Of a stretch of 64,000 bases of DNA, positions 24,491 to 36,310 are shown one piece after another. The stretch is from Anadara kagoshimensis (lineage: Eukaryota; Mollusca; Bivalvia; Arcoida; Arcidae). Where the stretch lies: assembly GCA_021292105.1 (NCBI GenBank), contig CM037867.1, positions 15,080,928 through 15,144,927 of the forward strand, given 5' to 3'. The notes below the pieces were generated by a model, which saw only the letters and a program-made list of their open reading frames with translations, was not told the origin of the DNA and made no database searches. Made by a program: the position numbers and the translations under genes. Every line of letters starts with the position of its first letter. The stretch's first letter is position 1.

Positions 24491-24829
24491 TCTGACGTTG
24501 CACAGAATACACAAACAATAGATTTGATAATATATATGTATAAACAAGAGAAAACGGTAATTTATTAGTCCTAAAACTGGTCTGCTGTACACAGTAGCAA
24601 CATATGGTGACTTAATATTACATACACTAACTACTACTGACTTGTGCCCCTCCCGATCATGTTACCTCCTTAGCTAATTCACTGAAAATAATCTGTCAAA
24701 GTCCCCCTTAATTAACCAAAGGAAATAGAACCCTCTTATTAACTTCAGACTCCACTGTATGATCTTACAGCGTAAACCAATAACAGGCGATATCATAGCT
24801 ATATCATATATGTTATAATTTTATAAGTA

Positions 24830-25115
24830 TGAAGTTTTAATCCATGTCTGGTGACATGGGGGGGGGGGGGGGTTGCCAACAAGCCATTTCATAGCTATAT
24901 CATATATGTATCAACTTATAATTTAGTTTATAAATATGAAGTTTTAATTGATGTCTGATGACATGGGGGGGGGGGGGGGGGGGGGGAGAGAGGCCACAGG
25001 CCATCTCATAGCTATACCATACCAGTATATGAATGTCTGGTGACAAGGTGGGGGGTGGGGAGAGATGACACAGGAGATCTCATTGTTATATAATTTAGAA
25101 GTATGAAGTTTTACT
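24830..25115. repeat. Tandem units (about 110-130 bp) each carrying a poly-G or G-rich tract
   Basis: GAAGTTTTAATCCATGTCTG, GTGACATGGGG, CATTTCATAGCTATATCATA repeat three times. The G runs are 15 nt (24858-24872), 22 nt (24965-24986) and a broken G-rich stretch near 25048-25062. Such tracts can form G-quadruplexes and are prone to length change. Confidence 0.92.
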
Positions 25116-25134
25116 CCATGTATTGCAAATAGAA

Positions 25135-25297
25135 TACTTGGGCAAGCACTTCCGGATCACAGAGCCTATCACCACTTAGGCTGGAATCCTACAAGTGTAA
25201 GAAAGTTTGTCAGTTCAGTTGCCGAAGGCTAGTGGGGTTTTTCTGGGCACTCCAGTTTACTCTACCATCTATGAACCAACTGCATGGATATAAGTTA
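25135..25297 (+). mobile_element. SINE family A, plus orientation, tail replaced
   Basis: AGAAAGTTTGTCAGTTCAG, TTGCCGAAGGCTAGTGGG, GGGCACTCCAGTTTACTCTA, CATGGATATAAGT follow the family order. The usual GAAATATTCTTGACTGGGA tail is absent; the sequence passes directly into the element starting at 25298. Confidence 0.8.
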
Positions 25298-26613
25298 AAA
25301 CATAGCACTGTCGTGCTGTTGTACAGCGTACAGTAGTTGGGAAAATTGTGTTGTGGCAAGACAATATAACCGAAAAGTCGGGGGGGGGTGTCGATCAATG
25401 CATAGTCCGACGGATGTTTTTTTTTTTTTTTGAAAAAGAAACAATGTACCAAACCATGTATTGCTGAATTAAATGGTAGAAAATAATAATTTCATAAATA
25501 TATGAAAAAGACAATCGGTAATTAAAATTTAAAAAAGTTGTACCCGATCGTTTTGTCATTTCGGATAGAGAGAAAGAGTTTTGCAGATCCTACCGTCGCT
25601 ATGAGGGGGTACATTCTATCGGTTGTATGTAACTGGATCATTTGCTGTTAATCTTGCTGATTATCACTCACAATATTCCCGTTTCATGTTAATGGTGAAG
25701 TACAGTTGTTTTACCAGTTCCGAATTTTACTACCGAATAATCTAAAATTTCAATCCCATTCAATTAAAGGGATCGCAAAATAACTTTCTAAATTTGCTTC
25801 TACTTGAATGTATGGGCATTAATTGTTTAAATAATATTAAACTTCAACCGCTTCCTAAAAGGTCGACAGATTGTTGGTGACCTAGTTTAACGATGTAAAC
25901 AAATCGTGATCACGGAAATGCTTTTTTCAAGAAAACATACTACCACGTGTTTTTGAGGACAGGTGTCGATATTTTGGAATCAGTTAACATTTGTATTATT
26001 ACACAACATAAATTTTATTTCCTCTGCTTGTGGACGACGTCGGCAGCAGCGCTTATATGAAACCCTGTTCGTAAAACGACTGTACACAACACTGTACGAA
26101 TTATCTCCCTTTCACGAAAGTAAAATCTAATCGATAAACATTTTAAAATATGACACAATTGCCTCAACATCAAAATACGTTAGCATAACCTTCAAAATAA
26201 ATTTAAATTTCCGTAGATTTCGCGAAGAATTAATTAAACAACCTGCCGTTGCTGTTCATTTCATTAAAAGTTATGATTTTACATCGTAGGACGCAAACTT
26301 CTCGAACTACTTTTTATTGTAAACATGAGATCAGTTCGCCAAATTGCAGAAATTATTAGGTGCATCCCGTCGCAATATTTTACTAGATTCCGAAATGTAT
26401 TCCGAAAATTTATTCCAAATGTGCATATGTAACCAAATGCATTACCCGTCTCAGAATACATATCTCACGATAAAACAGATATACTTCTTTCACGCTCATT
26501 TACCAGGCGCACTATTTCCAGGTGTACTCATATCTTATAATTTCATAGCAAAGAAGCTCGATATCTTGGAAGAAAGTGACAACAATGTACGCGTTTCACG
26601 CTGTACAAAAAAA
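25298..26613. mobile_element. CpG-dense repeated element, long copy (about 1.3 kb)
   Basis: The outer parts (25298-25494 and 26337-26613) match the copy at 56186-56664, where they are contiguous; here about 840 bp lies between them. TTGTACAGCGT (25319-25329) and its exact complement ACGCTGTACAA (26598-26608) lie near the two ends, as in a DNA transposon. The inner block has about 36 CpG in 840 bp by eye, far above its surroundings. A 106-codon frame at 26344-26664 has no recognisable domain. The alternative reading is an unmethylated promoter flanked by repeats. Confidence 0.6.
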
Positions 26614-26998
26614 CTTGACTGGGGCATAAAACTCCATTATTCCATTCCACTTCACTCTTCTTAATCACCCCACAGACTGTTTTTACTTCTGAACACTTCA
26701 GAGTGATTTCTATATACATGTATTCCAAATCTGATATCAATTCAAATGAAAAGGAATCCATGTTTATTTTTCAAGGATTATACACAAATAATCTCCATCC
26801 CATCTGTTAGTACATAACCGGGTTAAGCTAGGAAAAAAAGGTTGAATAAATCTACAAGTTAAGTGATCCCATGCTTATTCATAAGTTGCAATAAGTCAAT
26901 CGTAGGCCACATCAGGAAATTGACAAAAGTTGTGTAATGTAAAAATCAATTTCATAATACCGGTACTTAAATCCAGGCGGTTACTAAAAAAACCAAAG
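26614..26998. other. Gene-free stretch
   Basis: AT-rich sequence downstream of the CpG-dense element; no exon or repeat recognised. Confidence 0.5.
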
Positions 26999-27264
26999 TA
27001 CCAGGTCTTAGTTTCACAATCATTTCTAAACTAAGATTTTCCTTAACTTAAATGTTGCAAATTAAACACCTTTGTTAATTTTGTTAGTTGTTAAGATATT
27101 AAAAAATTTAAGATGTCATTTTAAAGATTCCATCAAGCTTATTACAGTTGCATTTAGTATTTGACAAAAATATTTATTCATAGTTCCAAAAAGAGCTTGC
27201 CAAAATTTACTAAATTATCTGACCATAGTTAAGGAATGATTCTGAAACTGAGGCCTGGAGAAAT
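26999..27264. mobile_element. Inverted-repeat (MITE-like) element
   Basis: Left end CCAGGTCTTAGTTTCACAAT and right end (inverse) CCAGGCCTCAGTTTCAGAAT form terminal inverted repeats of about 30 bp. The interior includes GTTAATTTTGTTAGTTGTTA and AAGATATT, shared with 40438-40560. Confidence 0.75.
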
Positions 27265-29029
27265 ACTCTAAACTTTGTCAAATGAACTGGATAAGAATCA
27301 CAAAATTGTTAAGACCTGCCTGCATTGAATTTGAATGCAAGTGGTAAGAGGTAATGTGATCTACAAGCTGCATTTTAGACTACAATAAACCTTCAATTGT
27401 CACTTTGAAATTAAAAAAAAACACCAATGCTCTTATAACTTATAGTAATCATTGGATTTTGCACACAACATAGCTGAAGAAAAAGATGAAAACTAGGCAA
27501 CCAAATTTCTAATATTAAATAACTGAAATACTAAAATTAAAAAAAAAATGTTTTAAAAAAATCACCTTTTGTATTCCTGTAAGTCTGGGATGGTGTCCTT
27601 ATAATGGGTGGGATGCTTCAACAAGACAAGTAGTAATACTGAAGCACACTATCACATGAAGGCAATACAGATATATGTCAGATGAATTGTAATCTACCAA
27701 TCTGTGCTTAGATAATCCCCCCTATCATTATGTCACATGCTGTGTTGAAGTGTGCCCCTCGGTAAGTTATCCCTGCCAAATTAGCAATCAAGAGGCTAAA
27801 GACACTGGAGACTGTGGGGGAGGGAGAGAAGATGGAGAATCTGTTTACATATAAACAAATATAATGTCAATCTGACTGGTTAATAAACAATATAATGTGT
27901 ACCATACATCTCATACTGATGGTCATCACACAGGGCCAGAATTCCAACTGCCTGGTATTCTATTAACAAACACATTTCTGGATTATAACCATATGACCTG
28001 GGTCAGAACATAATATACTCTAGAGCATTTAGTATCCTGGCAGTGTCATATTTAGCATATGGACTGAGAAGAAAGGTATGCCAAGTCTCGCCATTGTCAT
28101 GTGACCACACAAATTTGAGACTTTCGAGAACCAGAATAGGCTTGATAAGACGTACATTGCATCAATGATGTCACTCCAAAATTAATTATTTGTTGTAACT
28201 GACAACAATTTCTGTTTTCCGGAAAAAATTGCAGAAACACGCTTGATTTGACAAAAAATGGTGGGAAACATTTTGATCTGGCGAAAAATTTTATGAAACG
28301 CTTAGATAACCTGGTAGAAAAATCAAAGTTTTCAAAAAAAACTTGAAAACTTGATTTAGTTCAATTCCAAAAGATCTAACACTAGATGCAGACATTAGCA
28401 CTTAAATGCCAACTTATGACATGAACTAGACAACCTAAAAAAATTACGGAAAGAAAAATCAGATATTTTGGAACACATCTAAAATGGATGCTGGGATGAA
28501 TGAGTAAAAACTGCGAGCACTGTCTCTTGATTAGCTGATCAAAAGGAAAAACCCCATGAAGATTTCATATGCTTTATAGTTTAAAAAGCTTGCTCTAAAA
28601 GCTGGCATAGACATCTAAATAAAGCTTAATTGAATGTGTCTGCTTATACAAATAATTTCACACAACTTGGGTCCCCAAAGATAGTCTGTAACTTGTCTGT
28701 AAATTACGGATATGTCTGAACATATATCCATGGACATAATTTCGTTAAGCTTGCTTGTCAGATTTTTCTGCATGTGGATGGTCGGCTAATGTGCAGACCG
28801 ATGATTTAAATTTATGAAGTTGTGTGCTTACCATGGTAAAGATAGAAAGCGGGAAAGGGTGAGGCTATGAAACAAGGGAAGGAAGCCCAAGAAAGCAGCC
28901 AAAGCCACAAATAAAGCCTCCCAGGGAGTTGTCGGTTAATCTGCATAATGGTTTATAAAACTGAGCAGTTTATAAAACTTTAGAATATGTGGCCAAAGCG
29001 ATTTCGATGACAAGTTAGCTATCAACTAA
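27265..29029. other. Gene-free stretch
   Basis: No exon recognised. Contains short A runs and GAAA-rich local repetition near 28215-28315. CpG is sparse. Confidence 0.55.
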
Positions 29030-29165
29030 CTAATGACAGGTGGTGACAAATTTGCAAATTGCATTAACCAACTACTTAATTTGAGATGGTGATAAGTTTG
29101 CTAATTGCACCAGTTGCAGTAATTTTGAAAGGCAGTGACAAGTTTGCAAATTGCATGCACCAAAT
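29030..29165. repeat. Short tandem array, about 48-bp unit x 3
   Basis: GGTGACAAATTTGCAAATTG near 29041, a variant near 29093, and AGTGACAAGTTTGCAAATTG near 29137, each followed by a CA-containing spacer and a run ending AATTT. Confidence 0.85.
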
Positions 29166-29850
29166 TATACCATGTAGACACCAATAACAAAATTGAATAT
29201 AACAGTCAGTTTAAAACATTTGTCTTAAGTCTTTAAAGGATTCCATTATGTTGAATGCAAAGATAAAGGCTAAATTTGTGTATTTTCAGATTTTTTTTTG
29301 CTTCCTTTGGATCTAGAGTCCCTTACTTTACTAAATGAGCTTAGACATGCCTTCTAAATTTGCTTTTGCTCTTAACAGTTCATAATGGATATAGAATTAA
29401 AACATCTATAGGCATGTTTATAAAAATAAACACAAATATATTGATTTATATTTTCTATAAATTTTGACATTTTCTGTGAGAAAAATGACATGTATTGCAG
29501 GTGCCCCTCTAAGCCATTAAGGTATAAACTACCAATAAACAAGGCAGAATTAGAGTTATCTAAACTTAATGAACTATAATGTTTCTTCATTTCTAAGCTG
29601 AATTATTTAACACAAGTAATTTTCTGAAATGCCAAACATGCTTCATATTAATTTTTATGCAACACAAAATTTGTCAATAACACAATGAAAACTTGATAAA
29701 TTCTATGTTACACAAACAGAATACACTGAATGATCTCTGGTAAAACAATGCCTTTCAAAGGCCTGTGTATGGTATACATGTATCAGCACCCCCACCACCC
29801 TCTACAAATCCCCTCCCACTAGAAATTATCAAATTAGATATCTATGTTGT

Positions 29851-30050
29851 ATAAGGGCCTCAGTGGCCAAGTGGTCTAAGATCACAGCACCTCTCGTGGT
29901 CTAATGTTGAATCCACATCTGGCAGATCCTAGTACAAGAAAGTTTGTCAGCTTATTTGCTGAAGATTGATTGTTGTCTCCACCCCAATTCTGGAACTGAC
30001 TGTCTGGATATAAGCGAAATAGTCTTCACAGTGGTATAAAACACTCTAAT
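29851..30050 (+). mobile_element. SINE family A, near full length, plus orientation
   Basis: Begins GGCCTCAGTGGCCAAGTGG: TGGCCAAGTGG (29862-29872) is a perfect tRNA A box. A degenerate B box, TGTTGAATCC, follows at about 29904. The body AGAAAGTTTGTCAGC, TTGCTGAAGATTGATTGTTG, CCAATTCTGGAACTGACTG and GGATATAAGCGAAATAGTCT follows, ending in a worn tail. This is the best guide to family A polarity. Confidence 0.88.
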
Positions 30051-30320
30051 TTCATCAAACATCCATGCTAACAATAACTGTAGCAATAGGGTTATGACAT
30101 ATTTTTGTTGGGCAAATCAACTAAGGGAGACAACTCAAAATAATTTTCAGTCAGAAATGGAAAAATTCTTGTCTCAACAAAATTGTTTTTTCTTTACTGT
30201 CCCAATACAAAACAAGTAATCAAGAAGAGATTATTAATATCATATCTAATGGGGTTTACAGCTGTACTACATGATCAACGTCACCAATTCCTGGAATAAT
30301 GTGTTTTTACGGAAAAAAAT

Positions 30321-30408
30321 TCTCATGCGATTCCATATCTATGGTAATAAGTGTTCGGCACAAACGTTAGTGGGTATCACTTGGTACAGCAGCAAACCTC
30401 ATTTGGTG
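30321..30408 (+). mobile_element. Half copy of the 63.0-63.2 kb inverted-repeat element
   Basis: TCATGCGATTCCATATCT, AATAAGTGTTCGGCACAAAC, GTTAGTGGGTATCACTTGGT, ACAGCAGCAAACCTCATTTG match the reverse complement of 63034-63118 at roughly 85% by eye. The opposite arm is absent. Confidence 0.8.
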
Positions 30409-30994
30409 GAGAAGTTCAAACTCGACAAAGTCATTATGTACATTAAATTTCTGATTACATGAAAGGGGAATAACTCCATACATTCCAGTCTTCCAAAAAC
30501 AAGAGTTATTATTAATCGCCATGGTAACAAAGTGTATTTTTACAGGCAAAGCAATAAAAGTCTGATGTCTGAGAGGGGATATAAAATCCTTTTATTTTCT
30601 CGACTAATTTAATTAATATGTATATATAAATGTACATGTATTACAAAATATGTATATATTATATCACTCAAACACTCAACACAATGCATACATTATGCAG
30701 TAGTGGATTAAGTGTGTGTGGATGTGTGGGGTGGATTTGTTTTTTACATTTAGTGCCACAGGCCATATATGACCCAATCCATGTCACTGATAATACGTGT
30801 ACACTTTTTTTTTTTGCATTTTATTCGGATTTATCAGTTCATCGTACTTAACACCAAGAAAAATTCAAACTTCAAGCTACAGAGTGCACACATTGCAGAA
30901 TTTTGCACCATTTTTTTCAAAAATTTCTAAGGAAGCATGCCCCTAAGAACTATAAAATGAGATAAACTTAGAAGATCTGAATCTTCCATTTTGA

Positions 30995-31217
30995 CCTTAT
31001 ATACAAAACCTCCAAAGTTCCTGGATCTAACACTGAGACACAAAATTAACAGAACGAATATCATCCAGTACTCAAAAATTTTCTGTTTTCTAGTATTATA
31101 TGCCTTAATGGTATGGCAACCCCTCCAAAATTCCTGGATCCAACACCGAGACACAAAATTACAGAACAGATATTGTCCAGTACTTAAACATTTCCTGTTT
31201 TGATAGTATTATCTCCC
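30995..31217. repeat. Tandem duplication, about 113-bp unit
   Basis: ACCTCCAAAGTTCCTGGATC, AACACTGAGACACAAAATTA, CAGAACGAATAT, TCCAGTACTCAAAAATTTTC and TAGTATTAT occur twice. The second copy ends with TTATCTCCC (31209-31217). Confidence 0.92.
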
Positions 31218-31769
31218 TTTACTGTGAGGCATGATCAGAATGACCATATATTATTATTCCATGCTTTCCTGTTCCAGCAAAGATAAAAAAATATATCAAA
31301 ATTTCATATAAAAGTCAACAAAAATACAGGTGCCATGCTAAGGGCAATAATAGACAAAGTGCAAATTATAGCAAAAAACTCATTATAATGCCTCTTGATA
31401 ACTTTGCACCATCACACTGTTGCCACAGTATTGCAGAAGTCTCAAATTCTATTCTTTTATGTTTTGCCCAATACACTTGGTTGTCGGTACACATGCACTG
31501 TACTATGTCGTATTCTGTATAGCAACCTTTATTACTTACACCTGTAGTTTTTTCTTGTAAAAATAACACACAATGTCCCTTTTGATCATCCAAAAATATA
31601 CAAATATATATAGGCCAATTATTTGTTTCCCCCACAAAAAGAAAAATAAGCAAAATTGACCTATATTAATGAGATTTTCTCCTGACTTCTATCCCCCCTT
31701 CCTATTCTGAGTTTGCATCTGTCTTCATACACACCTGATTTCACTTGAACCCAATTTAAACATCATTAT

Positions 31770-32345
31770 TGTAATGATCAATGGTCTTTATTTATGGCAG
31801 TTCTGCTAATCATAAAGTATGGTGAGCAATATGTGCCATTACAGTCAATGGTCTTTCTAGCAGTTCTGCTAATCATAAAGTATGGTGAGCAATATGTGCC
31901 ATTACAGTCAATGGTCTTTATGGCAGTTCTGCTAAATTTAAAGTATGGTGAGCCGAATTTGTCATTACAATCAATGGTCTTTATGGCAGTTCTAAACATA
32001 AAGTACGGTGAGCAATATGTGCCATAAAAGTATACGGTCTTTATGGCAAAAACTAAAGTATGGTAAGCCATATGTGTCATTACAGTCAATTGTCCGAATG
32101 GCAATTCTGCTAAAAATTACAGTAAGGTGAGCAACTTGTGTCTTTACTGTTTACCAAAAAATCCTTATTGTAACGATCAATGTTCTTTATGGTAGTTCTG
32201 CTAAACATAAAGTATGATGAGCAATATGTGCCAATATTACAATGTTTTCTGTCCAACCCCGTCATATATAAAAATTTAAACATCACTATCTGTCTTCAAG
32301 GCAGTTCTGCTTTAAATAAAGTAAGGTGAGCTACAATGTACCAAT
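31770..32345. repeat. Tandem array, 63-bp unit x about 8
   Basis: ATGGTCTTTATGGCAGTTCT, GCTAATCATAAAGTATGGTG and AGCAATATGTGCCATTACAG repeat; unit starts at about 31781, 31848, 31911, 31974, 32034 and three diverged ones to the right. Since 63 is divisible by three, frames stay open on both strands (77 and 108 codons), which explains both without invoking a gene. Confidence 0.95.
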
Positions 32346-32454
32346 AGAACCCACAGATAAAACTCAATAAACCAAAGACTGCATAAAACCAAAAATCTGT
32401 CCAAAATGAAAATTCTTAAATCAAGAAATACTATGTGAAAATGTAGTGGAATAG

Positions 32455-32680
32455 TGATATGGTGTTTTATTCACAGTTATAATTTTTTCACTTCTATCAG
32501 GATGGTCAGTTCTGAATCGTAGAGGAAACCAGAAGTGTCCAGAGAAAATCCACAGACCTTCAAGCATCCAAAATGACAAAACCTTCTCATACCAAGATTT
32601 GACAGATTATGCTTTGAAACAAGGCAGTGCCAGGAACTGTGATCCATAAGCTGAAACTTTAGACCACTTGTCTACTGAAA
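32455..32680 (-). mobile_element. SINE family A, near full length, minus orientation
   Basis: TGGTGTTTTATTCACAGTTA (worn tail), CACTTCTATCAGGATGGTCA, AGAGGAAACCAGAAGTGTCC, CTTCTCATACCAAGATTTGA, GAACTGTGATCC and TTTAGACCACTTGTCTACTG (A-box side). Fairly diverged, hence an older copy. Confidence 0.8.
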
Positions 32681-33640
32681 ACCTAATCTGTACCTAACCC
32701 CATAGGTGCATTAAGGTTGTCACATGCCTTTTTGGTACTGGATCAAGGCCTCATAGAATATCATTCTGTCATTTAGAGAGAATAAAATCAGTTGTAGCCC
32801 TAGTAAAACATGAAGATATCAATGTTTCATCATTATATATCAACGTCGTAATTTTCCATTCTTGCTAGTTATGTGGGTTTGACAAGGCAAAAAAATGATC
32901 TTGTAAGCTCTCGCAAATTTCATGGAAAATTTTCTAAGAATTTATGTAAGTACAATAACCCATATGCTTAATTTATCCTTACAGGTAAATCCAATTCAAT
33001 TATATGTCAAGAAAGACGAGATAAAAAAAATCAATTCCAATATTTTTTATGAAATGGAATTTGTTTTACCGGTATTTAATTTGCCATTGTGTTTTGGATC
33101 TAAAAAGGTTATGTTCCTGTGTGTGACATTTTATCATGGAATTCTAACATGCAAGTTAACCATTTTCATGACAGAAAATTAACGATTCTCTGAAAATTTT
33201 CTCAGATCAACCTTTATGTTTTATGTTTTGTTTACCTTGTCAAAGGTAACATTGTGTTATTGATAGAACAATTACCAAATGGTAAAGTGAATTTCCATGC
33301 TTGTCGGACAAAATTGCCATTTGATGTTTATTTCAAAGAAATTTTATTTTCAAAATGCCGTGACACATCAAGGCAAAATCATACTTGAAAATGGAAAATA
33401 AAGTCAGAATATTGCAGACTACATGGATGAAAAACAATGTTGATAAAAATTTACAGGCATAATGGCAGCCATTTTTGTTGTTCTTGATGCAACAGATAGG
33501 TTTTATTTGCATTTTATCAAACAGTAACCAATTCTTTCATTAGATGCAAAAACTGACTGTTTTCAGGAATCATAAATATTTGTTTACACTTGTAGAAATC
33601 AAGTGCACTTTTCATAAACATTTGTAAAGTAAACAATTAG
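32681..33640. other. Gene-free stretch
   Basis: Unique sequence with repeated GAAAATTTTCT motifs around 32925 and 33190 and TTGACAAGG / CCTTGTCAA at 32879 and 33235, which may be worn element ends. No exon recognised. Confidence 0.45.
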
Positions 33641-33647
33641 GTAAGAG

Positions 33648-33745
33648 ACTCATATGGAAAGCCTGCACATGCCAACAAAGTAGACCTAATTAAACACTCA
33701 CATGGAAATCTTGCACATGCCAATAGAGTAGACTTAATTAAACCA
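33648..33745. repeat. Tandem duplication, about 56-bp unit
   Basis: ACTCATATGGAAAGCCTGCA, CATGCCAACAAAGTAGACCT and AATTAAAC occur twice with small changes. Confidence 0.9.
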
Positions 33746-33964
33746 ACAGAAATTAGAAAAAAATAATGTTAATATACATCAAGATCATAACCATTACAAA
33801 ATCTAGACCTAAACATGAACTAATAAGTCAAACAAACTTCTAAAAATACAACCATTAACAGCTTCAACAGTCTTCCACCATGCAAAACAGTGTAATGGGG
33901 TTGAGCTAGTCGCAGTGTTGTGTTTTATATATAGTTAATACAACAGAGTGATTTACTGCCAGAC

Positions 33965-34140
33965 TTTCTGGTCTGGATCTTTTAGCCTTGTGGTAGAATG
34001 CTCGCTTTTTATCTGGGAGGGCTGGGTTTCACCCTCAGTTGGGGCACTCGGTGAGGAAGTGGTTTTTTTTCTTCTGGTGTTTCCTCCCTCCTGTTATTAC
34101 AGAAAATGGGTCCAAACCAGGTCATAATGTGGCTTGTTAG
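33965..34140 (+). mobile_element. SINE family C (tRNA-like head), plus orientation
   Basis: TAGCCTTGTGG (33983-33993) resembles a tRNA A box and GGGTTTCACCC (34024-34034) a B box, at tRNA-like spacing. Then GGGGCACTCGGTGAGGAAGT, a T-rich run and GGTGTTTCCTCCCTCCTGTT, as at 2996-3125. No AATATTTCAC-type tail is seen, so it is separate from families A and B. Confidence 0.75.
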
Positions 34141-35264
34141 TTCGAATTCGGGTATTTTGTTAATTTTTTTTAAAAAACTGTCTTCTGTCTTTTAAGTCTT
34201 CTGAAGCTTGCAATAGGTAGGATCCTCATTGCAAAGATGTTGTATTGTGACAATATATGAGATTTTGCAGTAATAAAGGACAGCCACTTTTAATTCACTA
34301 GTCCATTACTGTTGTTTTGGGACAATATTATATCAACTTTAATGGCAAAATATTGAAAATATTCTCCAAAAGGTTGAGTGAAAGATTGGGGCATAGGATT
34401 ATACTTTGCACATATGTTATCAAATGACTTATACAGCAATAAACTCAAATTTTTCAATGTCATGAAAATCCCACATTTTTTCCTGGTATTTTTTTCTTTC
34501 TTTTTTCTTAAAAAAAATCTGTTCAATTCCAACACACCAATATTATTCCTTATCTTGAAGACAAGAATAGATTCTTAAAAATTTTATATTTTAAAAAAAA
34601 ATGTAACTATATAAAAATTGTAGTTTGTTTAAATTGTTTTGTTAAATTCCCATCTATCTAAGTGACAGGCCATTCTTCTTGTTTTGTTTGTAAGTTCTTC
34701 ATCTTAATACAAACCACAGTATCTACAAATTTTTCTTAATTTTAAGACAATTTTTCACAAATTAAGATATATTTCCAATACCGATATAATCACTTTGGGA
34801 CATTTATCGACAATTTCTCATTTTCCTTGCGGACAAATTCCTGCCAATTTGTCATTTCCCTAGAGGACATATAATACTATATCTACACATGGCTATATTG
34901 GGATCGGGAAGGGATCATAACTTCAGTTCAGAGATATAAAACCAAATTACTTTACAATAATTCAATCAAAAATGGGTTATAAAAATCATCATAGAATCAG
35001 TGTTAATATGTAGAATTTAATTACCCAGAGATCTTAGGTTTCGATAAACAGTCGTCAAGATGTTATAAGAGGCTTCAGTAGCGACATCCTGTACATAACG
35101 ACATCATACAGGAAACAACAAAAGGATGGTTTTCCGTTAGAAATCCGAACCACAATCAGTGGATACTATTTTAAATTTTCTTAAAGTACTGATTTTACGA
35201 ATAATATAATCGAGTCCCCAGAACTGACCATTTAATAAGTAAACAACTCATTTATTTCACTTAC

Positions 35265-35317
35265 ATCCAGAAGGTCATCAGGTTTTAGTAAAGCTGCGTC
35301 TTTTATATTCCAGGTTT
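35265..35317 (-). other. Candidate noncoding (5'-UTR) exon on the minus strand
   Basis: A 53-bp block is bounded on the minus strand by an acceptor with a good pyrimidine run (ACTGTTCTTCAG, AG at 35319-35318) and the donor GTAAGTG (35264-35258). It also contains TATAAAAG, so the same bases could instead be a core promoter. The exon base before the donor is T rather than the usual G, which weakens the call. It lies in a mildly CpG-containing pocket (35030-35310). Prediction from splice consensus only; could equally be chance. Confidence 0.17.
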
Positions 35318-35361
35318 CTGAAGAACAGTAGCTACTTTTACTTTTATGTCTTGGTTGCAGG

Positions 35362-35860
35362 ACTGAACCTTGCCAGGGTTTTAAACAATTAACCTTAATT
35401 TTACAAATTAAGAGAACACTGCCAAACTCACTGGTTTATTTTTAGTGCAAATTAAGGATATGCCTAGCCAAAATGACATACAAAATAAACCTGACCAAGG
35501 TTTAAACTAATAACCATACATTTACCAAGAGAACACTCCAACAAATTGACTGGGTTTTTTATAACTACCATGTAAATAAGGAAAGAAAACGACAAATAAC
35601 CAGACAAAATAAAATTCAAAATGAACCTGACCAGGGTTTAATCCCCTGACCTAACATTTACCTTTTAGAGAACACTCAGCTAAACTGACAAGCTTTTTAG
35701 TGTCAATTACAGAACCAAAATAACCAATAACCAGCCAAAATAATATTCAAAACTAACCAGAACATGGTTTAAACTATCAGCCTAACATTTGTCAATTTAG
35801 AGAACAGTGCGCTATATTGGCTGGGTCTTTGATGCATGGACAAAACATGACAGAAAACCA
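35362..35860 (-). repeat. Tandem array (122-134 bp x 4) of degenerate tRNA-like segments
   Basis: GAACCTTGCCAGGGTTTTAA, ATAAACCTGACCAAGGTTTA, GAACCTGACCAGGGTTTAAT and ACTAACCAGAACATGGTTTA start units near 35365, 35489, 35623 and 35750. Each then has a CCTAACATTTACC block, GAGAACACT and CTAAACTGAC-type sequence. On the minus strand this order resembles a tRNA A box (AGTTTAGCTGAGTG) followed by a B box (GGTTTAAACC). Confidence 0.75.
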
Positions 35861-36179
35861 GGAAAATGAGAAATAGTATACATTATATATATGTATATAT
35901 TTTCACCACAGAAAAAAACAACAGAACCCTGCAATAATATTGCTCAACATAACAATGATTCTAGCTAGCTTCTATACAAAAAACTACCGTTAATTTACAT
36001 GTGAAAATCTCCAGTTTCAAAGAGTACGGGAATTCCTGGCTATCTGTATACACATGGGTGAAGTATGATAATTAGTTCCAAGGGACAGATATGTGTCAAA
36101 ATATTTACTTATAAGATGTAGAACATGTGGTAGTCATTTAGACAAATCATTAAAGTCAACAGTAACTACATGTATACAC

Positions 36180-36310
36180 CCTTCCAGAAATAGCCGGAAA
36201 CTGGTTATCGCTCTTGATATGACGTCACACCGGGAAGGCTATCTATCGATCCCATCATCATGTACAGTATATTCACTCAGTTCGAGTATATGTTAGGTGC
36301 CATATGCAAG
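36180..36310. promoter_or_regulatory. Promoter-like CpG pocket with a consensus CRE
   Basis: TGACGTCA (36220-36227) is the full palindromic CREB/ATF site. Within 100 bp are several CpG (GCCGG, TATCG, ACCGGG, ATCGATC), unlike the surroundings. No start site or exon could be fixed; CAG|GTGAGAT donors lie in the duplicated segment just downstream on the plus strand. Inference only. Confidence 0.25.

Noticed and set aside
26344-26664. 106-codon plus frame, echoed by a similar frame at 56399-56593
   Set aside because: Both are the same stretch of a repeated element. Similarity extends past the frames into noncoding parts and no domain is recognisable.
29851-29915. tRNA gene (good A box)
   Set aside because: B box is degenerate, stems do not pair and the sequence continues into the SINE A body.
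31778-32104. 108-codon minus and 77-codon plus overlapping frames
   Set aside because: Both come from the 63-bp array, whose length is a multiple of three and whose unit lacks stops on both strands.
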